Shown: positions 10,475-21,279 of the stretch, one piece after another
Layout of the letters: every line of letters begins with the position of its first letter
How positions within the stretch are numbered: the first letter of the stretch is position 1
Assembly: GCF_000321225.1 (NCBI RefSeq)
Contig: NW_004450276.1
Location: 838,300 to 902,299 of the forward strand
Source of the DNA: Odobenus rosmarus divergens
Lineage: Eukaryota > Chordata > Mammalia > Carnivora > Odobenidae
Reading direction: 5' to 3'
Length of the DNA stretch: 64,000 nucleotides
Notes under the pieces: generated by a model
The model's input: only the letters and a program-made list of their open reading frames with translations
Database searches by the model: none
What the model was told of the DNA's origin: nothing
Position numbers and translations under genes: made by a program

Positions 10475-11969
10475 GCTGATGAAACATGATTTATAATGTT
10501 CACAGACACTTGTCCAAGTTATTAAGTTTATTAGAATTACCGCATAGGTCTGAAAGCTGTTGAGTATGGTGTTGGATTCTAGTCTCTAAAATCAAATGAT
10601 CTTCCCAGGAGTCTCTCTGGGACAGATCCTCCCAGCACCTGAGTCTCTCTGTGGGAGAAAAAAGTGGGGGCTGGAAGATAGATCAGTTTCCCTTGAAACG
10701 TGGGTATGTTTGCTCTATGCAATCAGGGGATTCCCTTGATTTAAGATTCCCCATCTCAAAAAAATAACTTAAAGTTTCAACTGAAGCCCTGGGTTAATGA
10801 GATGATATTCCTAAATCGGGTGCCAGGCCAAGATGTAAGTTTTCCCAAAAGAGAAAACTAAAAAGTATTACATGATTTTTTAAGACCCTACCCACATCTA
10901 AGGAATAAAAAGGGTGCCTGAAGCCTCACTTCACCACACCCACCCAGGGGAGCAAGGTGGAGGGGCTATGCCCTGCACTTCAAGCCTAGTGGGGCTTCAT
11001 CAGGACATCCCCCCCGCCACCCCAACTAGAGTGACATGATGGGGCCCAGTGGACTGGTATCTGGCTCCTATTCCTAAAGATTGGGAAGTACGCTGTCTTG
11101 CTAAAGGAAGGTGGCTAAGCTGGGAATCACCCTGCCTGTGCGTTTGTCAGACAGAAAGATGCACCAGTGTCTCTTATAGGCTGGAAATAGGTTGTGTGGG
11201 AGAGAGGTGACAGGTGATAGTCTTAATCCATTGTACCATGACCACATAGCAGATGAAGGGATGTGAATGGAAAGAGGGCCAAGGTGAATTCAGCTTCACA
11301 GAAGGTGAGGAAAGAGCCTCAGAGACCTGCGGGAAGAGAGATTCATTCTCCCTCATGAAGGGACTACGGGTGGGACAGCCCTGAAGGTGTCTTCAAAGAA
11401 CGCAAAGAAGCATCCACAAGAAAGTGCTCAACAACTGCCAGGCCCGGAAGCATGAAGTCAGCTTTGATAGGCCCAAATAAGAACTCTCCTACCTACCTTC
11501 CACCCTCACTTTGTGGCCCCTCCCTCCCCTCTGCTCCAATGGTGGGGTGTCAAAATGTGCACTTAGCAACATAGGGGAGAGGAGAAGATTAAAGTCAGGT
11601 AACAGAGCAGAAACCCATCACACCATCTTCCCCCAAGGCAACTTCTGGCCTCCATTGTTGCGAGAAGGCCAAGTACCAACTCTGATCAACTTTAAAGTAT
11701 TGACTCTTACTGGACATTGGCATCACTAAATTGACATGGTGTGTTATGACCTACGAGTGTTGAGAAGTTTTGAGGTCTGCTAACATTTTCATCCAAGGTT
11801 AGCAATTAAGGAACCTCACTAAGGAAATTTAATCAAAGGGCAAATAAAGTTGCTTTGATTTTGCATTTGTACTGACCCTAGGCCTGGTTGCCCCCAGGTC
11901 CATTTTTTCTGCTTTCTTCCACTTTGTTGAGCATCTCAGAATTCCAAAATGGCCGTCAAATCTCCAACC
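10475..11969. other. Single-copy stretch
   Basis: No gene, RNA or confident repeat recognised. Open frames at 11174-11356 and 11511-11729 show no domain. Confidence 0.45.
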
Positions 11970-12421
11970 ACTGGTATATACACTCTCTACTATCTCCTTC
12001 CCCTGAATGGGAGTGGATTGGTCCTGTTGTAGGAGACTCTGCCTTAGCAGATGGGAGGGAGTCTCTCCTGCTGGCCTGCAAGAAGGAAGCTACCATGCTG
12101 GGAGGGCCAAATGTCTAGGGCCTGAGTGCGACTTCAAGGGGCCTTTTTAAACTCCAAAGTGGGTGAGAAAACTCAGTCCTACAACCACAGGAGATTAATT
12201 CTGTCCACAACCTGAATGAGTGTGGAAGAGGACCAGAGCTTCACATAAGACCACAGCCCCAGCCAACACCCTGATTTCAACAAGCGAGACCCTGAGTGGA
12301 AGACCCAGCTAATCCATGCCTGGATTCTTACCCAGGGAAAGGATGACCTAATAAAAATGCATTGTTTTAAGCTTCTAAGTTTATGGTAACATCTTACACA
12401 GGTATAGAAAATTAACATACG
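11970..12421 (+). mobile_element. MLT1-type (MaLR) solo LTR, diverged
   Basis: Diverged LTR landmarks: TCTCCTGCTGGCCTGCAAGA, CTCAGTCCTACAACCACAGG, ACCACAGCCCCAGCCAACAC, GGACCAGAGCTTCACATAAG, then TTGTTTTAAGCTTCTAAGTT and the terminal ATAGAAAATTAACATAC. The left end is approximate. Confidence 0.7.
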
Positions 12422-12913
12422 AGAGGTATATTTCTGGTAAGCTGGTTGCCTAGGCTCCCATGTCAGCTGGGCTCTGGCAGGGTTCAGTCAGTGGGAAGGG
12501 CTGCAGAGAGATGGAGGTGGGGAGGGGCGGGTGGGCAGCAAGAAACCAGGGTGTTTTCCCAGCCTCTCTGCCATGCCTGGCCTCTGGGGTAGTCACTACA
12601 TTGCCTTAGTGGTTCCAGCTGCCATCAGGTGACCAGTCAGACAAGAACTGGTTTTGCCCAGCCCACATTACCCCCTCTTTCTTTTCCTTTCTGATGTTAG
12701 AGATGTCAGAAACTGCTATCAGCAAGATGGAGAAAGGAAGTTGAAAAATCAAAGAGTGGGAATAGAGAAAGAGCTCATTACACCTCCCCCTGCCTGCAGG
12801 CTCCAGAAATTCCACCTCTTCTCTATGCCCCCCTTGCTCCCTGATGTTGCCATTCCCTGGCTCATCTCACTGTACGTACATCACTGAGCATCTCAGCAAC
12901 TCCACACTTGCTT

Positions 12914-13094
12914 AACACACTCTTGACCCAGGAAGGCCCACAAAGGCCCTCTTTTTAAGAAACTCAAATGTTTTCTGATTTCTGGTTAGACCTCAAAGGC
13001 CCTCTTTTCTTAAACACACTCTTGACCCAGGAAGGGCCTCAAAGGCCCTCTTTTTAAGAAACTCAAATGTTTTTTGATTCCTGGTTAGACCCTG
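12914..13094. repeat. Tandem duplication, period 99 bp, about 1.8 copies
   Basis: CACACTCTTGACCCAGGAAG begins at 12916 and again at 13015. Both copies continue through GGCCCTCTTTTTAAGAAACT and a TGATT-CTGGTTAGACC ending, with only a few differences. A shorter inner repeat, TCAAAGGCCCTCTTTT, occurs at the unit joint, which may have primed the duplication. Confidence 0.93.
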
Positions 13095-13120
13095 ACTGAT
13101 AAAGCATCCCATAAATCATG

Positions 13121-13226
13121 TCTGTCTGTCTGTCTATCCATCCATCCTTGTATAGAGGTATATAAATGTGTATACATATATAAATACATATGCATACGTG
13201 TGAACCTTTTTTTTTTTTTTTTTTGG
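13121..13226. repeat. Simple repeats: TCTG/TCCA, TA-rich, then poly(T)
   Basis: TCTGTCTGTCTGTC with TATCCATCCATCC at 13121-13147, an alternating TA/TG tract at about 13150-13200, and a run of about 20 T at 13207-13226. Confidence 0.9.
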
Positions 13227-14764
13227 TAGAAGAATGAGCCAAAGCAGATTCAACAGATTACCACCAATGCTTTCAGGTTGGTAATAAACTTCGAAAAGAA
13301 TACACATGTTTGCATTTAGTAAAATCGTTGAAGGCTTTCACAGACAGATCTTTGATCTAACTGGGAATCCCAAGTCCAGCCTTGCCAACTAATCTATGAC
13401 ATCACTAATCTTTGGGCATCTTCAGTCTTCTGTACTAGAAGTGGAGCCAATTCCAGGGACTCTGAAGAAAAATTCTACCTCCTCCTCCACCCCAACATCT
13501 TCTGATACCTTCAGTATGAACTTGCATCACTGGCCTAAAACCATAAAGCCCAGAATTTACAAGCACTGGACCCAAGGACAGCCAGGGTATCCTAGTCATT
13601 CAACAACAGATTTCATCTAAAGTCAAATAAGATGTTTCAGAAACCTACTCATTTGGTCGTGCTGACAAATTTGCTATAAAGTAGAAATACTTCCTCAAAG
13701 GGGTGAATTCTCAGACCCTTATTAAAATTTCAACTTTCTTGCCCCTTTGATGGCATGCCATTTATCGCTTAAATTTACAAAAAAAAAAAAAAGTTAAGAG
13801 AGAAAGGGACACTCAGATGCAAAGGCTCTGTGACTGAACAGAAGTGAAGTTGCTGCACCATCCCATCAGTTAACATTTGCACGTGTACTGAAAGGCCAAT
13901 CAGGGGTCTGGACTGTGGATTAGCGCTCCACATGGGCTCTCAGAGGTAAAACTGTTGCATGAATGCTGACTCAATCTCTCAACCTACCCAGATGTCTCAC
14001 CCATCAGTAGCCCAAAGGTAGCATCAGAGAAGGAAAGAATGATTTATGCGACCTAACTCTTAACGGAGGATCAGTGTAGCCACCTCCTGCTGAGCACGTC
14101 TTATTTTATACTGGCCGGCCTACCAGGATGGCTAGGGAGAATCACTAACCCCAGTGTGTCAATCAGTTTCGCCATTACCCACCTTGGGCCATGAAGAGAT
14201 GCCCACATGAGATGTTTGGTTACAAATCAACAGGCAGTGCAGAGCACTTGCCTTCTGACCTTTGATTTTGAGCTCACAGTGATGCTGTGGACAGGAAAAC
14301 CAACAACAATGGGTTCACACGTGGAATGATTGTTTCTGCAGGATGCTTTTGTTGACTTTTTGATGAATTCTTGTGTTTGGAGCCAAGTTATGGTTGCAAA
14401 TGATAAATGAGTGGAGTTCTGACATGAATGTTGGTTGACATTTTCATTTACGTTAATGAGTAAGAGGAAAGTGGAACAACGGAGAAGACATATGTTGGAA
14501 TTTCACTCATTTGTCAATGACATGAGTGACTTCTTTGCTGAATCAGGTAATAATTCTTGAATACTAGAATACTGCCTCCATTTTTTGTGCTACACAATGG
14601 AAGAGCTACAAACTCAAAAAATGTTTAAATTTAATCTGCGGGGTTAACGTTTTCTGTGTCACTTAAGTCTAGAAAATCAACAACACCACAAATCTAGTGT
14701 ACATCTATGGTGCTCACCAATTTCTGTGGTGTAAATTTCAGTACATAGGCCTCAAGTGTCCATC
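13227..14764. other. Single-copy stretch
   Basis: No gene or confident repeat recognised; a poly(A) run lies at 13780-13793. The AT-rich part 14310-14480 has repeat-free, evenly complex sequence. Confidence 0.4.
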
Positions 14765-14895
14765 ACTAAGCTGGAAGCTTGAGGAGGCCAAAACAGAACC
14801 TCATCTGCTGTGCTTAATGCTGCATCCCCAGGACTTTGTACAGTTCATGGCACATGGCAGGTGCTCAAAGGAGACTCCCTGAAAGAATGAGTAAG
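14765..14895 (+). mobile_element. L2 LINE 3' end
   Basis: L2 tail phrases: GAGGAGGCCAAAACAGAAC, GCATCCCCAGGACTTTG, GGCACATGGCAGGTGCTCAA, GAAAGAATGAG. Confidence 0.6.
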
Positions 14896-15264
14896 TCCTC
14901 TCTGCCTTCCTTACTGTGAAATAAAGAGAAAATAGAAGCTTCTCCCATTTGTGGAGTTATTAAAAATTCCTTGTTTTAAAGAGTTTCTAGTTACTCTTGG
15001 TTCCCAACTTGTGACTGAGATCTGGCGATCCCAACAGAGGCTCAAGGGTACCTTTCAAGATCTTTCCCTTCCTGGGTCAAGAACAGGGATGTTTGAAGGA
15101 AAGAAGTGAGTCTGAAGATCCAAATCACATTCCTGGCTCCTTTGTTGGGTATAAATTACTGGTTGAACTAGGACTTGTGTAATGAGGAAGAGATTAGTGA
15201 TCTATTCTAAACTTACCTTCTTCTTCTCCATATTTGTATCAGTTACAGTTTTTCTTTCCCCCTT

Positions 15265-15530
15265 ACTATCTCCATTCTGGTCCCAAGTGAATATTGCCTC
15301 CTTCAGGTGTTTTCTGAAATGCCACTCTGCTAGAAAAGTGTAGTAATAAGTTACTACATATATATTTTTTCCCTAAAATACTCTATTTACTATATATGTT
15401 TCCTTGTTCATTTTCTGCCTCCCCCACCAGAATGTAGTTTTCATAAGGATAGGGATTTAAAAATTTTTTTTGGTCTGTTTTACTTATTGCTATGTCTCCA
15501 ACTTCTCAAACCATTAATATTTGTTAACTA
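15265..15530 (+). mobile_element. L2 LINE 3' region
   Basis: TCCTTCAGGTGTTTTCTGAA, CCACCAGAATGTAGTTTTCA, TTGCTATGTCTCCAACTTCT and a diverged AATATTTGTTAAC end follow the order of an L2 3' terminus. Confidence 0.55.
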
Positions 15531-15660
15531 AATTAACAACTATATTGAGCACCTATTTGGGGCTATAAACTGCACTAGGAGATATGTCACCACTATCATA
15601 AGACAGTCATGATTCTTATCCTTAAATTTTATATTGTCTAGGAAGACACACAGGAAGAAG
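15531..15660 (-). mobile_element. L2 LINE 3' end, opposite orientation
   Basis: ATTGAGCACCTATTTGGGGC, followed by GCACTAGGAGATATG and a TTATATTGTCTAGGAAGAC segment, is the reverse complement of an L2 tail. It abuts the plus-strand L2 end tail to tail. Confidence 0.6.
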
Positions 15661-15739
15661 TGTAAGTGCTAATTCCCTCATCTTTTGTAGCAAGGAGTAA
15701 GCAGATTCTGTTAAAATCAAAATATGTACTTAAAAAATC

Positions 15740-15920
15740 ATAATGCGTTGTTTGTTTTCTTGAGTTTTGAGAGATTTTCTATATCCTGAATACAAATCTT
15801 TTATCAGTTATGTGATTTGCAAAGATCTTGACCTAGTCCGTGGCTCCTATTTGCATTCTCTGTTAATTTATTTTGAAGGGCACAAGTTTTACATCTTAAT
15901 AAAATTCAATTTATAATTCC
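15740..15920 (-). mobile_element. L1 ORF2 fragment, inverted 5' piece
   Basis: Antisense L1 ORF2: TTCTATATCCTGAATACAAA, CTTTTATCAGTTATGTGATT, TTGCAAAGATCTTGACC, GGGCACAAGTTTTACATCTT. It corresponds to the ORF2 portion upstream of the sense piece that begins at once on its right. This is the geometry of an L1 with an inverted 5' end. Confidence 0.65.
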
Positions 15921-16388
15921 GATAGCTTCAAATTGGAAAAAAACCCAAATGCCCATCCACAGGTAGTGATCAACAAATTGTGGTATATACATCCCATGGA
16001 ATACTATGCAGCAATAAAAGGAAAGAGACTACTGATGTACACAGCAACACAGAGGAATCTCAAAGTAATTATGCTGAGTGAAAGAAGGCAGACAGAAAAG
16101 AGTAAAGACTATGTCTGCACTTAAAGAAGACGCTAGAACATTCAAACCCACGGATGTGAGAGAAAACAGATCCCTTTGACTGGGGAAGGGAGGCAGAGAG
16201 GGTTAAGGGAAGGGATTTCCAAAGGGTGAGCAGAAACTACAGAGGTGAAAAGTATGCACACAATCGTGAGTATGGTCATGCTTTCCTAGGTGCATATACA
16301 TGTGCAACTTACCCAGTTGTACACTCAAGTATGTGTAGATTGTTGTTTGTCAATAACAGTTCAATTAAGTTGTTACAAAACAACGCTT
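15921..16388 (+). mobile_element. L1M ORF2 end and 3' UTR
   Basis: Sense L1: CCCAAATGCCCATCCACAGG, GGAATACTATGCAGCAATAA, ATTATGCTGAGTGAAAGAAG, then 3' UTR GACTGGGGAAGGGAGG and GTTGTACACTCAAGTATGTG. The open frame 15933-16124 (MEYYAAIKGKRLLMYTATQR) is ORF2 C-terminal residue, heavily mutated. Confidence 0.85.
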
Positions 16389-16545
16389 CTGTTGTTATTT
16401 TGTGTTTTTGTTAACTTTAGAGGGGTTTTCTAGGAAGTCACATATTAGTTATGGCGGAAAAACCTTTATCTGCAGTTCAGCTCTTCTTTCAGTTTCCTTT
16501 CAGTTTCTTTTTATTTATTTTTAGAAATTCAAACAAATTGAAACT

Positions 16546-16666
16546 TTTTAAAAAAAAGATTTTATTATTATTTTTAAAGTCATCTCTACACCCAACGTGG
16601 GGCTCGAACTTATAACCTCGAGATCAAGAGTCACACGCTCCACTGACCCGGCCAGCCAGGCGCTCG
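16546..16666 (-). mobile_element. Old Can-SINE subfamily, short
   Basis: Reverse complement with tail AAGATTTTATTATTA, ACACCCAACGTGGGGCTCG and AACTTATAACCTCGAGATCA, and head GGCCAGCCAGGCGCTCG. It belongs to the ACCCAACGTGGGGC-type SINEC, more diverged than the GGGCGCC copies nearby. A weak direct repeat GAAACTTTT/AAAACTTTT flanks it. Confidence 0.85.
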
Positions 16667-17393
16667 AAATATAAAACTTTTAACTTAAAATACTGTGTAT
16701 AATGTAGTATAATCCCATTTTAATAAAGTTTTAAGAAGCTATCCTGTCATTCGTGTAAAAATACACACGAAGTACATTTTACTTGTGCGTGTACATATAT
16801 TATGTCTAATGTATGTCGATGTGTGTGTGTATATATACATACATACAACACAGGCATATATATTTGTATATGTGTGTTTGTAATGAAGTTAAACGTGAAT
16901 GACCGTTCCTTCTTAGCGGTGGGTTAATTTTAAAAAAAAATTACATTTTGAACTTCGCTGTATTGCCTGAGTTTATTTCAGGCATGTATACTTTTTTTGT
17001 AAACAAACATAGTTATGTTATTATGAAGAGGAAGGGGGGTGAGGAAAGAGGTAGGAAGGGGGTCAACTAGACACGAGCGGCAGCGTTTGCCGCCATGGGA
17101 GCACTCCGGGGACTAGCCCAGTTGGGGTGAAAACAAACAAACACAAAATGGAGCACGAGGGTGTGGCCAGAGATGAAAGGAGGACATAGAGAGATTCTGA
17201 TTGCGTAGGACCCTGCAGGGGGCTTCAATGATTGAGGACTTTATCCAAGTTTGGAGCAGGGAAGCACGCTGAGATTTGTAAAATGAAAGGATCACCCCTT
17301 TAAAAACCTACCCAGGTGGTTGCTTTTATACGGAGGATTAGTAATGGAATATAATCATTGCTAGCAAACTTTAATTTAAAAGAAAAAAAAATA
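16667..17393. other. Single-copy stretch with TG/TA microsatellites
   Basis: Alternating TG, TA and CA tracts at about 16790-16885. Otherwise nothing recognised. Confidence 0.5.
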
Positions 17394-17590
17394 GGGCGCC
17401 TGGGTGGCTCAGTTGGTTAAGCGACTGCCTTCGGCTCAGGTCATGATCCTGGAGTCCCGGGATCGAGTCCCGCGTTGGGCTCCCTGCTCAGTGGGGAGTC
17501 TGCTTCTCCCTCTGACCCTCTTCCCTTTCGTGCTATCTCTCATTCTCTCTCTCTCTCAAATAAATAAATAAAATCTTTAAAAAAAATTAA
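17394..17590 (+). mobile_element. Can-SINE (SINEC), full length
   Basis: GGGCGCCTGGGTGGCTCAG, TTAAGCGACTGCCTTCGG, GTCCCGGGATCGAGTCCC, CT-rich tract, AAATAAATAAATAAAATCTT. A/T-rich DNA on both sides hides the TSD. Confidence 0.96.
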
Positions 17591-17847
17591 AAAAAGCCAG
17601 AACATATCAGCAGTTTCACCGGAAATGAGGTGAATTTTTTCAGTCCTACTTGACTGGTCTATGCAGTCAGCGAGCGTTTCTACTCTGACTGGGGCATCCA
17701 TGGCTCTGAAGTGAGTTCTGGTTTTTGCTTTTGGTTCTACCAGCATCGGGAGATGACACAGATATAATCAAATATGTGTGTTCCTGCACAACAGAAAAAT
17801 CAGCCTTTGATTCGTTATAAAAGGGGAGTTCCTCAGTTAAGACTGGC
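17591..17847. other. Short unassigned stretch
   Basis: No repeat or coding signal recognised between the SINE and the polypurine tract. Confidence 0.4.
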
Positions 17848-18045
17848 AGAGAGAGAGAGAGGGAGGGGTGGGGGGAGGGAGAGGAGAAGAAAGGGAGGTA
17901 GAAAGAGCTGCAAAACTAAGGACAGCGGGTGGAACACATATGGAGCTGAAGGCAGAAGAAGAGAGGGCAAAAAAAAAAAAAGGAAAAAGAAAGAAGGAAG
18001 GGCTGGAGGGTGGAGAAAGAAAAGAAACAAAATAAAATGGAAAGA
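17848..18045 (+). repeat. Polypurine (GA/GGGA) low-complexity tract
   Basis: 17848-17898 is purine with a single T at 17869; a second purine-rich block spans about 17940-18033 with a 12-A run. Long frames on both strands (98 aa of K/E/R/G, 65 aa of L/P/F/S) are artefacts of this composition. Confidence 0.95.
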
Positions 18046-18589
18046 ATCAATACCAGCAGATGTGGGTTGATCCCTTCAGGCCCTGGCCTTGCTGTAATTA
18101 TTTAGCTCAATGGGTTTGGGTGCCAGGAGGTGGACCCCAAAGGGCTTGGATTGGACCCATCACTGTGATCAATTAGTTTCACTGCATTCCCTGCTCTGCC
18201 TCAGCCACTTTTCTTCACCTCGGGTCATGTACTTCACTTTTTTACACCTCAGACTATTTTTCTATGGGAACAGCGATATTTTTTTCTACCTCCCAGGACT
18301 GCTTTAAAAAATTTGCATAACTTATTTGAAGGAAGCCAGAATGTCAATATTTAAAATAGAATTCTTGATTCAGAGCTAATGTTTTGGCTTTTCTCAGTTT
18401 GTCAATAAACAGAGAGGCACTAAGGGACTACTTTTGTGTTTAAAAAGCTCTATTCGGAATTCAAAGCTGTGGAGGAGACAAGAGTAGGTGTTAAAAAGAG
18501 TCCCTTTTCATCAAAATTCACAACTTTTGGTCTTCAAATGACAATGTTAAGAAAATGAAAAAGGAAGCCACAGACTGCAGAAAATATCT

Positions 18590-18641
18590 GTCATATATAT
18601 ATATGTATATATGTGTGTATACATATATATATATATGACAA
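18590..18641. repeat. AT-rich near-palindrome inside L1 ORF2
   Basis: Begins TGTCATATATATATATG and ends CATATATATATATATGACA around a short TG core, giving arms of roughly 20 bases. The flanking L1 normally has only a short CATATATCTGA here, so the tract has expanded in place. Confidence 0.9.
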
Positions 18642-18989
18642 GGGACTATATCTAAAAATATATATAAAGAACTTTAAGATGAACAACCCAACTTCAAAAA
18701 GTGAGCTAAAGATATGAATAGACCTTCACAAGGAAAGATATATGCATGGCCAATAAGTACATGAAATGATGCTCAACATCATTAGTCATCACTCATAATT
18801 AGATATCACTACATACCCACTAAAATTACCAAAATTAAGAAGACCCGCTGATAACAAATATTGACAAATATATGGAACAACTGGTGGTAGGGATATAAAA
18901 TTGTTCAGCCCCTCTTGAAAACAGTTTGACAGTTTTCTTCCATAGTTAAATATACACTTATTATGCATCCTACCATATTACTACTGCAT

Positions 18990-19097
18990 TTTTTTTAAGA
19001 TGTAAAACTTTTCTTTATTCATAGATGACATGACCTCCAATATAGGAAATCCTACAGTCTACAAAAAAGTCATTAGAACTAATAAGTGAGTGTAACT
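18990..19097 (+). mobile_element. Internal L1 ORF2 patch inserted in another L1
   Basis: TTATTCATAGATGACATGAC and AGTCATTAGAACTAATAAGT come from the reverse-transcriptase part of ORF2 (the FADD-box region), not from the position occupied by the host L1. It is flanked by the direct repeat ACTACTGCAT (18980-18989 and 19098-19107). Host L1 sequence is continuous when patch and one repeat are removed. The patch has T-rich left sequence and no poly(A) on its right. Confidence 0.75.
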
Positions 19098-19498
19098 ACT
19101 ACTGCATATTTACCCAAGAGAAATAAAATCATATGTTCACACAAAGACTTACTCATGAATATATAAAGCAGTTTCATTTATGATAACCAACAAGTAGAAA
19201 CAAACTAAAGAATGGATACACTTGTGTGCTACTTTCACATAATGGAACACAAACATGCAACAATGTGGATGAATTTCAAAAGCAGTACACTGAGTGAAAG
19301 AAGTCAGACACAAAATACCACACTCTGTGAGATTTGATTTATATAAAACTCTAGAAAAGACAAATCCAATCTATAGAGACAGAAAATAATTTAACAGTTG
19401 TCTAGGGCTGAGGAGGAGGAGAGGTGACTGGCAGGAGACAAAAGAGAAATTTGGGGTGATGAAAACATTCTATACCTTGATTGTGGAGTGGTTATATC

Positions 19499-19628
19499 NN
19501 NNNNNNNNNNNNNNNNNNNNNNNNNNNNNNNNNNNNNNNNNNNNNNNNNNNNNNNNNNNNNNNNNNNNNNNNNNNNNNNNNNNNNNNNNNNNNNNNNNNN
19601 NNNNNNNNNNNNNNNNNNNNNNNNNNNN
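19499..19628. other. Assembly gap (130 N)
   Basis: All bases are N. It begins at the L1 3' UTR, so the missing bases probably include the L1 tail. Frames spanning it are artefacts. Confidence 1.
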
Positions 19629-20790
19629 AAGAAACAAAGAATCCTTACACCAAAGGGCTTTCAGTCTAAGACGCACTGTATCCTTAGGGCACTTTATTCC
19701 AAATTATATCATTTTGAGGAGGGGGAGAATTTTCTAGTGAGGGATCTTAAAGCCTGTTCTAATATTAACATACTTTCTAAATTAATGCTACCATCAATCA
19801 TATCTCAATCTACAAAGTGACAACGATGCTAAGTAAATCAAGTAGCATAGTAACTCCCTCTACTGACATCGTGACTATCCTTTATAATGTCATCTGCCTT
19901 CAAACAAATCAAATTTTGTCCTAAGAGGTACTATTCATAATATTTGTGCCATCAGTTTTATACTTACTGTGCATACTGGCTAATAACAAGGTTTTTTAAG
20001 CTTAAGAGACTTAGTGACATTTGAAAAATATCTGAGATGAAAAATACAGTAGATGAATAATTTCCTTAATCAGTATAATCTCCAACAAATTGATTATCAA
20101 CTGTTTATAACTGGTTCATGGGAAAATTTTTAAAGTGTTGGACTACTGTCAAAATAAATGTGTTACAAATGATCATTTATATTATAAAAAGAGAATTAAT
20201 CATAAAACGCTACTTTTTCATATCACTTCTCCTTAAATTATTTCCAATTACTGTCACTCATTCTTTTGTGGAATTTCTTGCCATTACCTTTCCATGACAA
20301 GTTTGAGCTCTGGTGTATCCACAGAGATTTTTGTGCTACTGCAGAGAGCGCTGGTTACGGCAAAATAAGAGACTTCAGTTACCCAAGAATGACAACATTT
20401 CCTTGCTGCCTTAAACCTCTCAGTGTTCCTTTCCTGGTTCACTAAAGGTGCTGATCAGAACCCTGCCAAACAACTTGTGATGAAATTGCCCCCTTTGTCC
20501 CAAGCTACAATAGGTTGCAGTGTGGGGTGGCAGTGGGTGGGGGGAGTGAATGCAGGGACCTCACTTTCTCTTTTGTTTTTATTTGCAGCCATTAAGGAAC
20601 CTGAATGATAGGGATAAACTGAAAGTCTTCTAGAGTTCACCAACACCAAAACCCCACCTGATGTGGAAAATAGGATTTTTGGTCTGGCATCTACCTCTGG
20701 CATCTCTTTTGGTATCATATTCAGGAACAGACTTCATTCTTGCTTGAGCCACATTCATGACTCCCTTAAAGCGAACCAACAAGTGCCTAT
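19629..20790. other. AT-rich single-copy stretch
   Basis: No gene or repeat recognised. Small frames at 20423-20608 and 20455-20718 overlap on opposite strands and show no domain. Confidence 0.45.
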
Positions 20791-21005
20791 TCTTTGCTAG
20801 ATGCTAGAGGAAGAGTTTTAATTTAATCCTCTGAACCTCTCTACAAAGTAGTCTTAATGGTTATTTTTTCCATTTTTGCATACAAGAAAACTGAGACTCA
20901 GACTGGTTATATAATTTCCCCCAAGGACACACAGCTAATAATTAAAGGAGTTAGGAGTCAAATGTAATCTGTCCGACTCCAAAGTCACCAAGGCACGAGA
21001 CTTTC
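20791..21005 (-). mobile_element. MIR SINE
   Basis: Reverse-complement MIR: AAGAAAACTGAGACTCAGAC, AAGGACACACAGCTAATAAT, CTGTCCGACTCCAAAGTCAC. Confidence 0.75.
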
Positions 21006-21279
21006 TTATTGGGAAATTTGGTGGCTACTTATTCAGACATCAAGGACAGTCCGATCACGTTCAATGGGAGAGAGATTTTGCACAGAGAATATGAATAGAC
21101 TCATACAAAATCTAAAAGTCAATCTGAGATATAGTTTTGACCTTGCAATATACTGCAAAGATATTAAAATAAGAATAGGATTTATATGTATATATTCATC
21201 CTCCACTAAAACTCAACTAATTTATAAGGTTGATAAAATAAATTCATTATTTTAAGACCTAATCAGTAAATATTTTGGA

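Larger units (their letters stand above)
18535..19498 (+). mobile_element. L1 ORF2 3' portion and 3' UTR, running into the gap
   Basis: Sense L1 from GTTAAGAAAATGAAAAAGG through GATGCTCAACATCATTAGTC, ATGGAACAACTGGTGGTAGG, GAATTTCAAAAGCAGTACAC and TGAGTGAAAGAAGTCAGACA to the 3' UTR. It contains an AT microsatellite at 18590-18641 and a foreign ORF2 patch at 18990-19097. Stops occur in every frame. The true 3' end and poly(A) are hidden by the N run. Confidence 0.88.

Noticed and set aside
17774..18070. 98-aa Lys/Arg/Glu/Gly-rich frame and the 65-aa Leu/Pro/Phe frame opposite
   Set aside because: Both come from the polypurine tract; composition explains their openness.
19456..19820. Frames of 62-110 aa crossing 19499-19628
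   Set aside because: They are mostly X residues from the N gap.
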